Assembly: GCF_023023025.1 (NCBI RefSeq)
Contig: NZ_CP095481.1
Location: 2,666,001 to 2,730,000 of the forward strand
From: Amycolatopsis sp. WQ 127309
GTDB lineage: Bacteria; Actinomycetota; Actinomycetes; Mycobacteriales; Pseudonocardiaceae
Direction: 5' to 3'
Length of the DNA: 64,000 nt
A program made the position numbers and the translations under genes. Position 1 is the stretch's first letter; every line of letters starts with the position of its first letter. The notes beneath the pieces were generated by a model. It saw only the letters and a program-made list of their open reading frames with translations. It did not search any database and was not told where the DNA came from. Positions 19,357 through 27,941 of this stretch are shown here, in pieces.

Positions 19357-19568
19357 CCGCGACCTCCCTGACCTGCGCTCCCGGTGGGCTCCTCCGCCGT
19401 CAAGCCGCGCGGAACCACAGCACGAACACGGGAGCCATGGTCGATGGTAGGCCGATGTGAGAAGCACCGAAAGGTCAGGGGTCCTCGACAGGCCCCGGTT
19501 ACACTCGATGGATCTACCGCTCCCGCGCGGGAGCGGACCGTGTCCACCGACCCCCGGGTGAATCGTCG

Positions 19569-20888
19569 ATGACCGAGAACCGCCCCAGCAAGCCGCACAG
19601 CGGCCGTCAGAACCTCGACCCGCACCTCGAGCGGTATGCCGCGCGCACCGCCGGGATGACCGCCTCCGAGATCCGGGCACTGTTCGCGGTCGCCAGCCGG
19701 CCCGAGGTGGTCTCCCTCGCCGGTGGCATGCCGAACCTGGCCGCGCTCCCGCTCGACACGCTCTCGGCGCAGGTGGCGGAGATCATCGCCGAAGACGGCC
19801 TGGTGGCCCTGCAGTACGGCTCGGCGCACGGCGTCCCGGCGCTGCGCGAGCAGATCTGCGAAATCATGGCGCTGGAGGGCATCAAGGCGCACCCGGACGA
19901 CGTCGTGGTGACCGTCGGCTCCCAGATGGGCCTGGACATGGTCACGCGGCTGTTCTGCGACCCGGGTGACGTCGTCATCGCCGAGGGCCCGTCCTACGTC
20001 GGTGCCCTGGGCTCCTTCGCCGCGTACCAGGCGCAGGTCGTGCACGTGGCGATGGACGAAAACGGCCTGGTGCCGGAACTGCTGCGCGAGGCGCTGAGTC
20101 AGACGGAGAAGGCCGGCCGGCGCGTCAAGTTCCTCTACACGATCCCGAACTTCCACAACCCCGCCGGCGTCACGCTGGCCGTCGAGCGCCGCGCGGAGAT
20201 CCTGGAGATCTGCCGCGAGCACGGCGTCCTGGTCGTCGAAGACAACCCGTACGGGTTACTCGGTTTCGACGGGCAGACGTACCCGGCGCTGCGCTCGACG
20301 GACCCCGACAACGTCGTGTACCTCGGCTCGTTCTCGAAGACGTTCGCGTCCGGTCTGCGCGTCGGCTGGGTGCTGGCGCCGCACGCCGTCCGCGAAAAGC
20401 TCGTGCTGGCCGCGGAGTCGGCGACGCTGTGCCCGCCGACCCTCAACCAGCTGATCGTGTCGCGCTACCTGGCCACGCACGACTGGAAGGGCCAGATCAA
20501 GAAGTTCCGCGAGAACTACCGCGAGCGGCGCGACGCGATCCTGTCCGCGCTCGACCAGTACCTGCCGCCGGGCTGCTCGTGGACGAAGCCGGACGGCGGG
20601 TTCTACGTCTGGGTGACAGTGCCGGAGGGCGTCGACACCAAGGCGATGCTGCCGCGCGCGGTGACCGCGCGGGTGGCGTACGCGTCCGGAACCGGCTTCT
20701 ACGCCGACGGTTTCGGCAGCCGCCAGATGCGGTTGTCCTACTGCTACCCGACACCGGAGCGCATCCGGGAAGGCGTCCGGCGGCTGGCCGCCGTGCTGGA
20801 GTCCGAAATGGACCTCGCGCGCACCTTCGGTAACGTGAGCGCGCGCCAGATCCAGGGACCGCAGAACCCGTCTCCCGACACGGTCTGA
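19569..20888 (+). CDS. PLP-dependent class I/II aminotransferase (2-aminoadipate transaminase-like)
   Basis: A 439-residue fold-type I aminotransferase resembling the aminotransferase half of MocR proteins and LysN-type enzymes, without a DNA-binding domain. The PLP Lys is K257 in LGSFSKTFASGLRVGW; the PLP-Asp region is VVEDNPYGLLGF, the cofactor-ring stretch is VTVGSQMGLDM, and the carboxylate Arg is in RQMRLSYCYP. The amino donor is unknown. The ddl-like gene follows 33 bp downstream, so the two may act on amino acids in one operon (inference). It is divergent from the GNAT gene across ~210 bp. Confidence 0.88.
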   Translation: MTENRPSKPHSGRQNLDPHLERYAARTAGMTASEIRALFAVASRPEVVSLAGGMPNLAALPLDTLSAQVAEIIAEDGLVALQYGSAHGVPALREQICEIMALEGIKAHPDDVVVTVGSQMGLDMVTRLFCDPGDVVIAEGPSYVGALGSFAAYQAQVVHVAMDENGLVPELLREALSQTEKAGRRVKFLYTIPNFHNPAGVTLAVERRAEILEICREHGVLVVEDNPYGLLGFDGQTYPALRSTDPDNVVYLGSFSKTFASGLRVGWVLAPHAVREKLVLAAESATLCPPTLNQLIVSRYLATHDWKGQIKKFRENYRERRDAILSALDQYLPPGCSWTKPDGGFYVWVTVPEGVDTKAMLPRAVTARVAYASGTGFYADGFGSRQMRLSYCYPTPERIREGVRRLAAVLESEMDLARTFGNVSARQIQGPQNPSPDTV

Positions 20889-20921
20889 GTCTTTTCTCAA
20901 TCCAGCTAAGGAGTTTCCACG

Positions 20922-21866
20922 GTGGTCGACCGTACCGTTGCCGTGCTCGCCGGCGGGCTTTCGCACGAACGCGACGTCTCGCTGAGGTCCGGGCGACGGC
21001 TCTCCGCGGCGCTCAAGTCCGAAGGCCTCGGCATCGAGGAGTGGGACACCGACGCGGGGTTGCTGGAGCGCCTGCGCACGCAGCGCCCGGACGCCGTGGT
21101 CGTCGCGCTGCACGGCGGTGAGGGCGAAAACGGCTCGGTGCAGACGGTGCTGGAAATGCTGGACGTGCCGTTCGTCGGCACCGGTTCCCAGGGCTGCCGC
21201 CGCGCGTGGGACAAGCCGACGGCCAAGGCGCTCATCGAGAACGCCGGCTTCGTGACGCCGGGCTGGGTCGTGTTGCCGCACAGCACGTTCCGCGAGCTCG
21301 GCGCCCAGGCGGTGCTCGACGCGATGGTGGAGCAGCTCGGCCTGCCGCTGATCCTCAAGCCGGACCAGGGTGGCTCGGCGCTCGGCACGCAGGTGGTGCG
21401 CGAAGCGGCGGAACTGCCCGCGGCGATGGTCGGCTGCTTCGCTTACGGCGACACGGTTCTCGCCGAGCGGTTCGTGGCCGGCGTCGAGGTGGCCGTGACG
21501 GTCATCGAGGGCGAGAACGGTCCCGAAGCCCTGCCCGCGGTCGAGATCGTGCCGGAGAGCGGCGTCTACGACTACACGGCCCGCTACACCGCCGGCCTGA
21601 CGGACTTCTTCACCCCGGCCCGCCTCGACGACGCCGCGGCCAAGGCGGCGGCCGAACTCGCCGTCGCCGCACACCGCGTCCTCGGACTGCGGGACATCTC
21701 CCGGACCGACGCGATCGTCGCCGAAGACGGCACGGTCCACTTCCTCGAGGTGAACCCGTCACCCGGGCTCACCGAGACGTCGACGGTCCCGATGGCGATC
21801 GACGCGGCGGGCAAGTCGCTCGGCACGGTGTTCGCCGACCTGATCGGGCGCGCGATCTCCCGCTGA
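20922..21866 (+). CDS. D-alanine-D-alanine ligase family (ATP-grasp) protein
   Basis: A 314-residue ATP-grasp ligase related to Ddl, which joins two D-Ala for peptidoglycan precursors. Visible: VAVLAGGLSHERDVSLRSGR at the N-terminus, VVVALHGGEGENG near 60-72, the ATP-binding LILKPDQGGSALGTQVV, EVAVTVIEGE, and the Mg-binding end FLEVNPSPGLTETST. It is shorter than main housekeeping Ddl proteins (about 330-370). It may be a second ligase with a different substrate, as its pairing with an aminotransferase hints. The start is GTG behind AAGGAG. Confidence 0.82.
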   Translation: MVDRTVAVLAGGLSHERDVSLRSGRRLSAALKSEGLGIEEWDTDAGLLERLRTQRPDAVVVALHGGEGENGSVQTVLEMLDVPFVGTGSQGCRRAWDKPTAKALIENAGFVTPGWVVLPHSTFRELGAQAVLDAMVEQLGLPLILKPDQGGSALGTQVVREAAELPAAMVGCFAYGDTVLAERFVAGVEVAVTVIEGENGPEALPAVEIVPESGVYDYTARYTAGLTDFFTPARLDDAAAKAAAELAVAAHRVLGLRDISRTDAIVAEDGTVHFLEVNPSPGLTETSTVPMAIDAAGKSLGTVFADLIGRAISR

Positions 21867-21875
21867 CTTTTCGCA

Positions 21876-21917
21876 CACGAAAGGCCACCTCGGTTCTCCG
21901 CGGTGGCCTTTTTCGTG
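21876..21917. terminator. bidirectional terminator between ddl-like gene and parB
   Basis: CACGAAAGGCCACC (21876-21889) pairs with GGTGGCCTTTTTCGTG (21902-21917), leaving two extra T on one arm. The T-run on the plus strand and the A-run on the other side suit both converging genes. Confidence 0.85.
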
Positions 21918-21998
21918 CCGCTGACGATCATCACTGGATGTGGTCGTCGCGACTGCGTCGAGCAATCATCACCGTGACGAAACACCCTGGGGTGATCC

Positions 21999-22997
21999 CT
22001 AATCGGTTTCCGGTGTCTGATTCGCCCCATTCGCATCGATGATCGAGACGATGCGCTCGAGATCGTCGACCGAGCCGAACTCGAGCACGATCCGCCCCTT
22101 GCGCCGGCCGAGATCGACCTTCACGCGGGTGTCGAACCGGTCCGAAAGCCGGTTGGCGAGATCCTGGAGCCCGGGGGCCTGGATCGGCTTGCGCGGCGCG
22201 GGCTTCGGCTTGGCCGGCTTCTCGCTCTTCTTGAGCGTGACGGCTTCCTCGGTCGCCCGGACCGACATGCCCTCCGCGATGATGCGCGCGGCGAGCTCTT
22301 CCTGACTGTCGGCGTCCTCCAGCGACAGCAACGCACGCGCGTGCCCGGCGGACAGGACGCCCGCGGCGACCCGGCGCTGCACCGGCAGGGGGAGCTTGAG
22401 GAGCCGGATGGTGTTGGTGATGACCGGCCGGCTGCGGCCGATCCGGCTCGCCAGCTCCTCGTGCGTGACCGCGAACTCGTCGAGCAGCTGCTGGTACGCC
22501 GCCGCCTCTTCGAGCGGGTTCAGCTGGACGCGGTGGATGTTCTCCAAGAGCGCGTCGCGCAGCATCGACTCGTCGGCAGTCTGCCGGACGATCGCCGGGA
22601 TCGCTTCGAGCTCCGCCTGCTGCGACGCCCGGAGCCGCCGCTCGCCCATGACGAGCTCGTACTCGTCGTTCCCGAGCTCGCGAACCACGATGGGCTGCAT
22701 GAGCCCGAACTCGCGGATCGAGTGCTCGAGTTCGGCGAGCGCCTCTTCGTCGAAGGCCAGCCGCGGCTGCTTCGGGTTGGGCTTGATCGAGCCGACCGGG
22801 ATCTCGCGGTAGACCGCCCCGGCGACCTCGCCGCTGTGCTGCTTCGCTTGGCCGTTCGCCGCGAACCAGCCCTTCTCGTCGGCCGCCTTCTTGTCCGCCG
22901 CCGACCCGTCACTGGGCGCGGGGAGGGGGCCGCCGGTGGGCCCGGTGGGGATGAGGGCGGCGAGGCCGCGCCCCAGCCCTCCTCTGCGCTCGGTCAT
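21999..22997 (-). CDS. parB: chromosome partitioning protein ParB
   Basis: A 332-residue CTP-dependent clamp that loads on parS and spreads around the origin. Order: N-terminal GRGLAALIP motif that contacts ParA; ParB N-domain with [20 protein letters not shown] and the CTP-binding [14 protein letters not shown]; helix-turn-helix ([20 protein letters not shown]); Lys/Pro linker ([16 protein letters not shown]); C-terminal dimer domain. The ATG overlaps the parA stop by four bases, so the two are coupled. The parS-like sites at 23.97-24.86 kb and 49.67 kb are its expected targets. Confidence 0.95.
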   Translation of the reverse strand: MTERRGGLGRGLAALIPTGPTGGPLPAPSDGSAADKKAADEKGWFAANGQAKQHSGEVAGAVYREIPVGSIKPNPKQPRLAFDEEALAELEHSIREFGLMQPIVVRELGNDEYELVMGERRLRASQQAELEAIPAIVRQTADESMLRDALLENIHRVQLNPLEEAAAYQQLLDEFAVTHEELASRIGRSRPVITNTIRLLKLPLPVQRRVAAGVLSAGHARALLSLEDADSQEELAARIIAEGMSVRATEEAVTLKKSEKPAKPKPAPRKPIQAPGLQDLANRLSDRFDTRVKVDLGRRKGRIVLEFGSVDDLERIVSIIDANGANQTPETD

Positions 22998-23938
22998 GTG
23001 GAACTACCCCTTTCCATGAGTGCACCTCGCTCGGCGATCTCCTTCGCCGCGTCGACGTAGCTCAGTGCCCCGCGCGAACCGGGGTCGTAGGCGAGCACGG
23101 TCTGGCCGTACCCGGGCGCCTCCGACACCTTCACGCTGCGGGGGATGACGGTCTTCAGGACGGTGTCGCCGAAGTGGTTCCGCACCTCGTTCGTCACCTG
23201 GTCGGCCAGCTTGGTCCGGCCGTCGTACATGGTGAGCAGGATCGTCGAGACGCGGAGTTCGCGGTTGAGGTGCTGCTGCACGAGCTCGATGTTGCTCAGC
23301 AGCTGCCCGAGCCCCTCCAGCGCGTAGTACTCGCACTGGATCGGGATGAGCACCTCCTGCGCGGCGACCATCGCGTTGACCGTCAGGAGGCCGAGCGACG
23401 GCGGGCAGTCGATGAAGACGTAGTCGACACCGATCTCGTCGAGGATCTCCGAAGAGATGGCCTCCTTGAGCCGCGACTCGCGCGACGCCATCGAGACGAG
23501 CTCGATCTCGGCGCCGGCGAGGTCGATCGTGGCGGGGACGCAGAAGAGGTTGGGGGACTGCTCGGTCGGCTGCGCCGCCTCGGCGAGCGTCACCTCGCCG
23601 ATGAGCACTTCGTAGATGGAGGGCGTCCCGGACCGGTGGTCGACGTCGAGCGCGGTGCTCGCGTTGCCCTGCGGGTCGAGGTCGACGACGAGCGTCTTGA
23701 GCCCGTGAACGGCGAGCGCGGCGGCGAGGTTGACCGTGCTGGTGGTCTTGCCAACGCCGCCCTTCTGGTTGGCCACGGTCATCACGCGGCGACGGCCAGG
23801 CCGCGGCAGCGACCCATCCGGGTGCAGCAGCCGAGCGGCGCGGGTGGCTTCTTCGGCGATCGGCGTCCAGCCCACGTCGTGGCTGGTCTCCGTGGAGTCG
23901 GACGGCGGGGGATTCACCGGTCTCGACACCTCCTCCAT
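22994..23938 (-). CDS. parA: chromosome partitioning ATPase ParA
   Basis: Walker-type ATPase that drives segregation of ParB-bound origins. The deviant Walker A is [20 protein letters not shown], with [15 protein letters not shown] and [18 protein letters not shown] following. I use the ATG at 23938 ([11 protein letters not shown], 314 residues). A GTG at 23917 has GGAGGAGG upstream, encoded by the first codons after the ATG, and may be the true start. Longer forms would run through a parS site at 23970-23983. Coupled to parB. Confidence 0.94.
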   Translation of the reverse strand: MEEVSRPVNPPPSDSTETSHDVGWTPIAEEATRAARLLHPDGSLPRPGRRRVMTVANQKGGVGKTTSTVNLAAALAVHGLKTLVVDLDPQGNASTALDVDHRSGTPSIYEVLIGEVTLAEAAQPTEQSPNLFCVPATIDLAGAEIELVSMASRESRLKEAISSEILDEIGVDYVFIDCPPSLGLLTVNAMVAAQEVLIPIQCEYYALEGLGQLLSNIELVQQHLNRELRVSTILLTMYDGRTKLADQVTNEVRNHFGDTVLKTVIPRSVKVSEAPGYGQTVLAYDPGSRGALSYVDAAKEIAERGALMERGSST

Positions 23939-23969
23939 ATAGACGTCTGGTCGATGGACGAGTCGCGTC

Positions 23970-23983
23970 GTTTCACGTGGAAC
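23970..23983. promoter_or_regulatory. parS-like site 1
   Basis: GTTTCACGTGGAAC, one mismatch to the actinobacterial parS palindrome GTTTCACGTGAAAC. It lies just upstream of parA and downstream of rsmG. Confidence 0.8.
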
Positions 23984-24003
23984 ACCGCGGCCCGTTGTCT
24001 GCG

Positions 24004-24684
24004 CTAGCGCTTCCTGCTCCGCGCCTGAGCCGTCTTCGACGACTGGCGACGGATCTTCACGACCGTGCTGGGGACCTCTAGTACTGCCACACCGCACTCC
24101 ACGATCATCGGGTCGGCACCGCCCGCCTTCCTGATGGCAGCGCCGTCCCGCTCGATCTCGTCCGCCGCACTGGCGCCTTTGAGAGCGACCAGGAAGCCGT
24201 CAGGACGAACCAGCGGCAAGCACCAGTCCGCAAGCCGGGCCAGCGGGGCGACCGCGCGAGCGGTGACGATGTCAGCGCCACCGAGCTGCTCACGCACAGG
24301 CCGCTCCTCCGCGCGTCCACGGACGATGGTGATCGGGAGTTCCAGCTTCTCGGCCACCTCGGCCAGCCAGTCCACCCGGCGGGCCATAGGTTCGAGCAAG
24401 ACGATATCGAGGTCCGGCCGAGCGATGGCGAGCGGCACACCCGGAAGCCCCGCCCCGGACCCGACATCGACGACGCGAGCCCCCTCAGGCATCTGCTCGC
24501 CGATCACCGCCGAGTTGAGCACGTGCCGTTCCCAAAGCCGTTCGACCTCCCGCGGACCGATCAGCCCACGCTCAACCCCATGGCTCGCGAGGAGCTCCAC
24601 ATACCCAGCCGCTTGGTCGACGTGAGCACCGAACACTCGCTCCGCCGCGGTCCGCACCGCACCCGCGGCCTGCTCCAAGCTCAC
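24004..24684 (-). CDS. rsmG: 16S rRNA (guanine-N7) methyltransferase RsmG (GidB)
   Basis: Methylates G527 of 16S rRNA in the small subunit; loss gives low-level streptomycin resistance in other bacteria. The SAM motif is VVDVGSGAGLPGVPLAIARP; LLEPMARRVDWLAEV and VTARAVAPLARLADWCLPLV follow, and the N-terminal LWERHVLNSAV is a family hallmark. GTG at 24684 gives 226 residues and has AGGAG 8 nt upstream; the longer reading frame crosses a parS site. The tail is basic (KTAQARSRKR). Confidence 0.93.
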   Translation of the reverse strand: MSLEQAAGAVRTAAERVFGAHVDQAAGYVELLASHGVERGLIGPREVERLWERHVLNSAVIGEQMPEGARVVDVGSGAGLPGVPLAIARPDLDIVLLEPMARRVDWLAEVAEKLELPITIVRGRAEERPVREQLGGADIVTARAVAPLARLADWCLPLVRPDGFLVALKGASAADEIERDGAAIRKAGGADPMIVECGVAVLEVPSTVVKIRRQSSKTAQARSRKR

Positions 24685-24706
24685 TCCGGCTACTCCTAGT
24701 CCGCGC

Positions 24707-24720
24707 GTTTCACGTGAAAC
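24707..24720. promoter_or_regulatory. parS site 2 (perfect palindrome)
   Basis: GTTTCACGTGAAAC, a perfect 14-bp match to parS, 23 bp upstream of the rsmG start. Confidence 0.92.
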
Positions 24721-24776
24721 GGCGCTCCAGCGATTGTCCCTGATGTCGACGCGAAAACGAGCCGACAGACCGCAGA

Positions 24777-24785
24777 TGTGGACAA
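24777..24785 (-). promoter_or_regulatory. isolated perfect DnaA box beside parS
   Basis: TGTGGACAA is the reverse complement of TTGTCCACA, the preferred actinobacterial DnaA box. It lies between parS sites 2 and 3, about 6.5 kb from dnaA. Confidence 0.55.
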
Positions 24786-24805
24786 CTCCACTCACCCAGC
24801 GGCGC

Positions 24806-24819
24806 GTTCCACGTGAAAC
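24806..24819. promoter_or_regulatory. parS-like site 3
   Basis: GTTCCACGTGAAAC, one mismatch to the parS palindrome; 99 bp from site 2 (start to start). Confidence 0.82.
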
Positions 24820-24849
24820 ACCACCCCACCGCCGCCGGCCCCGGCGCGC

Positions 24850-24863
24850 GTTCCACGTGAAAC
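24850..24863. promoter_or_regulatory. parS-like site 4
   Basis: GTTCCACGTGAAAC, identical to site 3 and 44 bp from it; it marks the edge of the gene-free region that follows. Confidence 0.82.
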
Positions 24864-25235
24864 ATCACGGCTGTAATTCGCCCCGCGCCACCCCCAACCC
24901 AAGCCGGGCGGCCGCGCCCAGCAAGACGCCAGGCGACCGGGACAGGACGGCGACAGTCTCAACGATCACCCCCGCAACGACGGCCGACCACGGCATCGCG
25001 GCAACCGGCGCCGCGCCTCCGCCGCCAGTCTCGCCAGGCGACCGACCACGGATAACGGCTGCGCAGCACGCGGCCCGCCGGAGCCACGACAGCGACCGAC
25101 CACGACAACATCGGCAACGTCACCCAGCCCGCCAAAACAGCACACGACCCAGTCACGGCGGCCTGTAAGCCACAGCAGCCGACGCCCCAAAGCGGCGACA
25201 GAAGCGCGGCAGTCACGGGACGGCGGTCGTGGCCC

Positions 25236-25307
25236 GCAGCGCAGCAGCGGCAGCGGCAGCGGCAGCGGCGGCAGCGGTGGTGGCAGCGGCGGCAGCGGTG
25301 GTGGCGG
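25236..25307. repeat. CAGCGG hexanucleotide repeat
   Basis: Four perfect tandem CAGCGG copies at 25245-25268, continued by degenerate GGCGGCAGCGGTGGT units that occur twice. It is the start of the repeat-rich part of the gene-free region. Confidence 0.75.
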
Positions 25308-25337
25308 AGCAGTGATGGCGGCAGCAGCGCGGCAGTG

Positions 25338-25580
25338 CGCGGCCCGGCGCGGCGGGCCGCGGCCCGGCGGGCGCGGCGCGGCGCGGCGCGGCGCGGCGCG
25401 GGGCGGGGCGCGGCGGGCGCGGGGCGGGGCGGCCTGGCCCGGCCCGGCCCGGCGCGGCGAAGCGGGGCGGGGCGGGGCGCGGCCAGGCCCGGCGGGCGCG
25501 GCGGGCGCGGCGGGGCGGGGCGGGCGCGGCAGGGCGGGGCGGGCGCGGCAGGGCGGGGCGGGCGCGGCGGGGCGGGGCGG
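25338..25580. repeat. nearly pure G/C array with 5-bp periodicity
   Basis: About 243 bp with only six A or T bases by hand count. Runs of GGCGC, GGGGC and GGCCC units repeat with a mostly 5-bp step, for example GCGCGGCGCGGCGCGGCGCG near 25380. Plus-strand G-tracts such as GGGGCGGGGCGGGGC have G-quadruplex potential. Confidence 0.8.
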
Positions 25581-27290
25581 CAACCGAGGCAACGACGGAA
25601 GAGCAGCGGCAGCGAGACGGTGGCGAGCCACACTGAGGCGCGGCAGCGGAGTAGCGGCCGCCGTGGCAAAGCCGGGGCGACGGGGTACGTGGTCGCGGCG
25701 CACGGCCCGCCAGAGCGGAGGCGCGACTGGCGAGGCAAGCCGGCGACAGCCGTGTCGCCGCAGCGGCGGCAGCGCGGCCGTGGGTCGCGAGGCACACCGC
25801 AGCGGCGGGACGGCAGCCCGTGGCGCGGCGACCACGGCGCCTACAGCAAATGCGACCGCCGCGGCACGCGACCAGTCAGGGCGCAGCCGCGACCGCCCGG
25901 GCAGACAGCCCGCACACTCACCACTGTGGCGGCGTGGTGGGCGACGGCTCGCACGGTGGCGGGATGACCGCAGCCGCTGCGCGGTCAGCACACGCCCGCG
26001 ACGGCCGCAGTCATGCAGGCGACCAGCCAGGGCAGCGGCGCGCCCGGCAAGGCGAGCCGGCTGCGGCCACGATCGGACGCAGCCGTGGCACTAGCGGTGG
26101 GCAGTGGCGGCGGATCGCACTCCCGGCGGCGGCAACCACGCGGCGGCGTGGCCTGACCGCATGCTCCTGGCAGATGCGACAGTCACACGGCCAGTCACCG
26201 CGGTGAAGGCAGGCGAGGCTGGCGGGTCAAGGCCGGCGACGACCGCACTCCGCCACAGCAGCGGGAGCCACGGCAGCAGCGGCCACGCAGGCGGAGGGCC
26301 ACCCCCAGGAGACGACGTGGCGGCAGGGTGATGTGCCGGGGCACAGCGGCGACCGCAGCAGATGTGACGGTCGCGCGCAACCAGTCGAGGAGGGGCAGGT
26401 CGCGGTCTGGCGTGTGCGACTGGTGGACCAGCCACGCCGATCGTCCAGACCCAACAGCACAACGGGCGAGGCGCAGCAGAGCGATCCTGGGCCGATGACA
26501 GCCGCGCAGCGACCTACCGCTGCGGCAACGGCACTCCATACGGCAGCGGGCGACTGCAGCCGCGGCGATGGTCACAGCGGCAGGGTGATTGAGCCCCAGC
26601 GATGGTCACGGCACACAGCAGCAGCGGAGGGGACCGGCACATGAACGGCCACAGTCGCTCACGCGACTGTGACGCGAAGCGGGAGACCGTGGCCTCGGGG
26701 TGCCGGGGCGGCGATCGCGGCGGCCGGTGCCGACGCATGGTGCACGGTGAGGCAGTCGCTGCCGAGGCAGCAGGGCGGAGCGAGACGCCACGGGCGGCAC
26801 CGGGCAGAGCGAGATGTCGCTGTGGCAGGCGGCGAGCGTGGCTGCGCCACGAGGTGGAGGGCGTGGCTGACGCGGCAAGAGGTGGCGGCCATAGCTGCCG
26901 CGGCAGCAGCCCGTGGGAGTGGTGGTCGCGCCCGCTGCTGGCACACGGCGCCCCGCAGCCTCGCGGTAACGGCCCGCGGTGGTCGCACCAAGCAGGCGAG
27001 AGCCGCCCCACAGCGGCAGCGCCTGACTGTCATGTCAGGCGGGGCCGCGCGGTGGTGAAGTGCACGGTGGTGGTCGCGGTGCGCGGCAGCGGAATGGTGC
27101 CAGCGCGAGGCCGAGGGTCAGCTGGGCGTATTGCCTGCCGGTCAGCTTGCCCGCGGGCGCACGGAGTACGGAACGGCGGCCCTTCCACGACCGCGACGGC
27201 CGCAGCAGGTGGAGCGGAGGCCACCGCGGTAAGTGGCGGTAGGGCAGGACGGTACGGCTCCAGCGGCGCGGGCGATGCGGGGCAGGCGGT

Positions 27291-27540
27291 GCCGGGCCGG
27301 ACCGAGCCGGACCGGACCGGACCGAGCCGGACCGAGCCGAGCCGAGCCGAGCCGAGCCGGGCCGAGCCGAGCCGGGCCGAGCCGGGCCGAGCCGAGCCGA
27401 GCCGAGCCGGACCGAGCCGGACCGAGCCGGACCGAGCCGGACCGAGCCGGACCGAGCCGGACCGAGCCGAGCCGAGCCGAGCCGGGCTGGGCTGGGCTGG
27501 GCTGGGCTGGGCTGAGCTGGGCTGGGCTGGGCTGGGCTGA
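27291..27540. repeat. fifty phased 5-bp units, RCYGR array
   Basis: The 250 bp divide exactly into 50 tandem pentamers with no indel. Every unit fits (A/G)C(C/T)G(A/G): gccga, gccgg, accga, accgg and, in the last twelve, gctgg or gctga. All differences are transitions. From 27484 the plus strand reads as (GGGCT) repeats, six in a row, then GAGCT, then four more. Because 5 and 3 share no factor, each frame shows a 5-residue periodic translation, which explains the long spurious open frames here. Confidence 0.92.
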
Positions 27541-27890
27541 GGCCAGAGGACTGGTAGCCGTGAGGCAGGGCCGAACGGCCGGGCTCTCTATCCGTCCAGG
27601 AAGGCCGCGATCGCGAGTCATCGGCGACCGCCGACTTCGTCGGCTTGCCTGCCGGCGGGCGACCGCCCAGCGGAGTCCGGGGTGAGTCGCGCCGGACTAA
27701 GGCGCCACGCCTCCCGGACGTCAGCGCGGGTGCGGCCCGCAGGAGACGGATTCCGTTGAAGCCCGGGCGTGCCCCACCTGCGACAGGATGACCGCCTCCT
27801 CCCACCGCAGCCGATGCCGAGCCGGGCAGCACCCGCGGTCGCCGCCAAGGCAGGTTCGATCCGCCCAGACCTACCCCCCACAAGGGCAAC

Positions 27891-27928
27891 AAAAAGCGGC
27901 CCGCCGGACCGAAGTCCGGCGGGCCGCT
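27891..27928 (-). terminator. intrinsic terminator of the rpmH-rnpA-yidD-yidC-jag block
   Basis: A perfect 15-bp stem, AGCGGCCCGCCGGAC (27895-27909) with GTCCGGCGGGCCGCT (27914-27928) and a 4-base loop. On the minus strand it is followed by TTTTT. It starts 13 bp beyond the jag stop. Confidence 0.92.
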
Positions 27929-27941
27929 GAAACGAAGTCCG

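Larger units (their letters stand above)
24864..27890. other. 3-kb gene-free, low-complexity region between rsmG and jag
   Basis: No reading frame here has a recognisable domain or a ribosome site. The long open frames translate to Pro/Ala/Arg or Arg/Gly/His low-complexity sequence in several frames at once, as expected from GC-rich repeats. In mycobacteria rsmG and jag are close neighbours, so this is extra DNA. The plus strand is poor in T: in four sampled 60-base lines A outnumbers T about two to one (for example 12 to 4 at 25981-26040). Words such as GCAG, CGGC and GGCGAC recur throughout. Three repeat arrays are listed separately. Whether it is transcribed cannot be told. Confidence 0.7.

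Noticed and set aside
24966..25991. A 341-residue minus-strand Pro/Arg/Ala-rich open frame
   Set aside because: The low-complexity translation appears in several frames at once over GC-only repeats; no start context or domain is seen.
26602..27540. A 312-residue plus-strand open frame in the repeat region
   Set aside because: Its C-terminal third is the translated 5-bp array (PSRAE/GRAEP periods) and the rest is Arg/Gly/His-rich sequence with no ribosome site or family signal.
24864..27890. CRISPR array as an explanation of the repeats
   Set aside because: There are no spaced identical repeats of 25-40 bp with unique spacers, and no cas genes; the arrays are short tandem words.
27035..27892. 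A 285-residue minus-strand frame downstream of jag
   Set aside because: It is dominated by SPAQP and LGSAR periods from the pentamer array and reads into the jag terminator hairpin.
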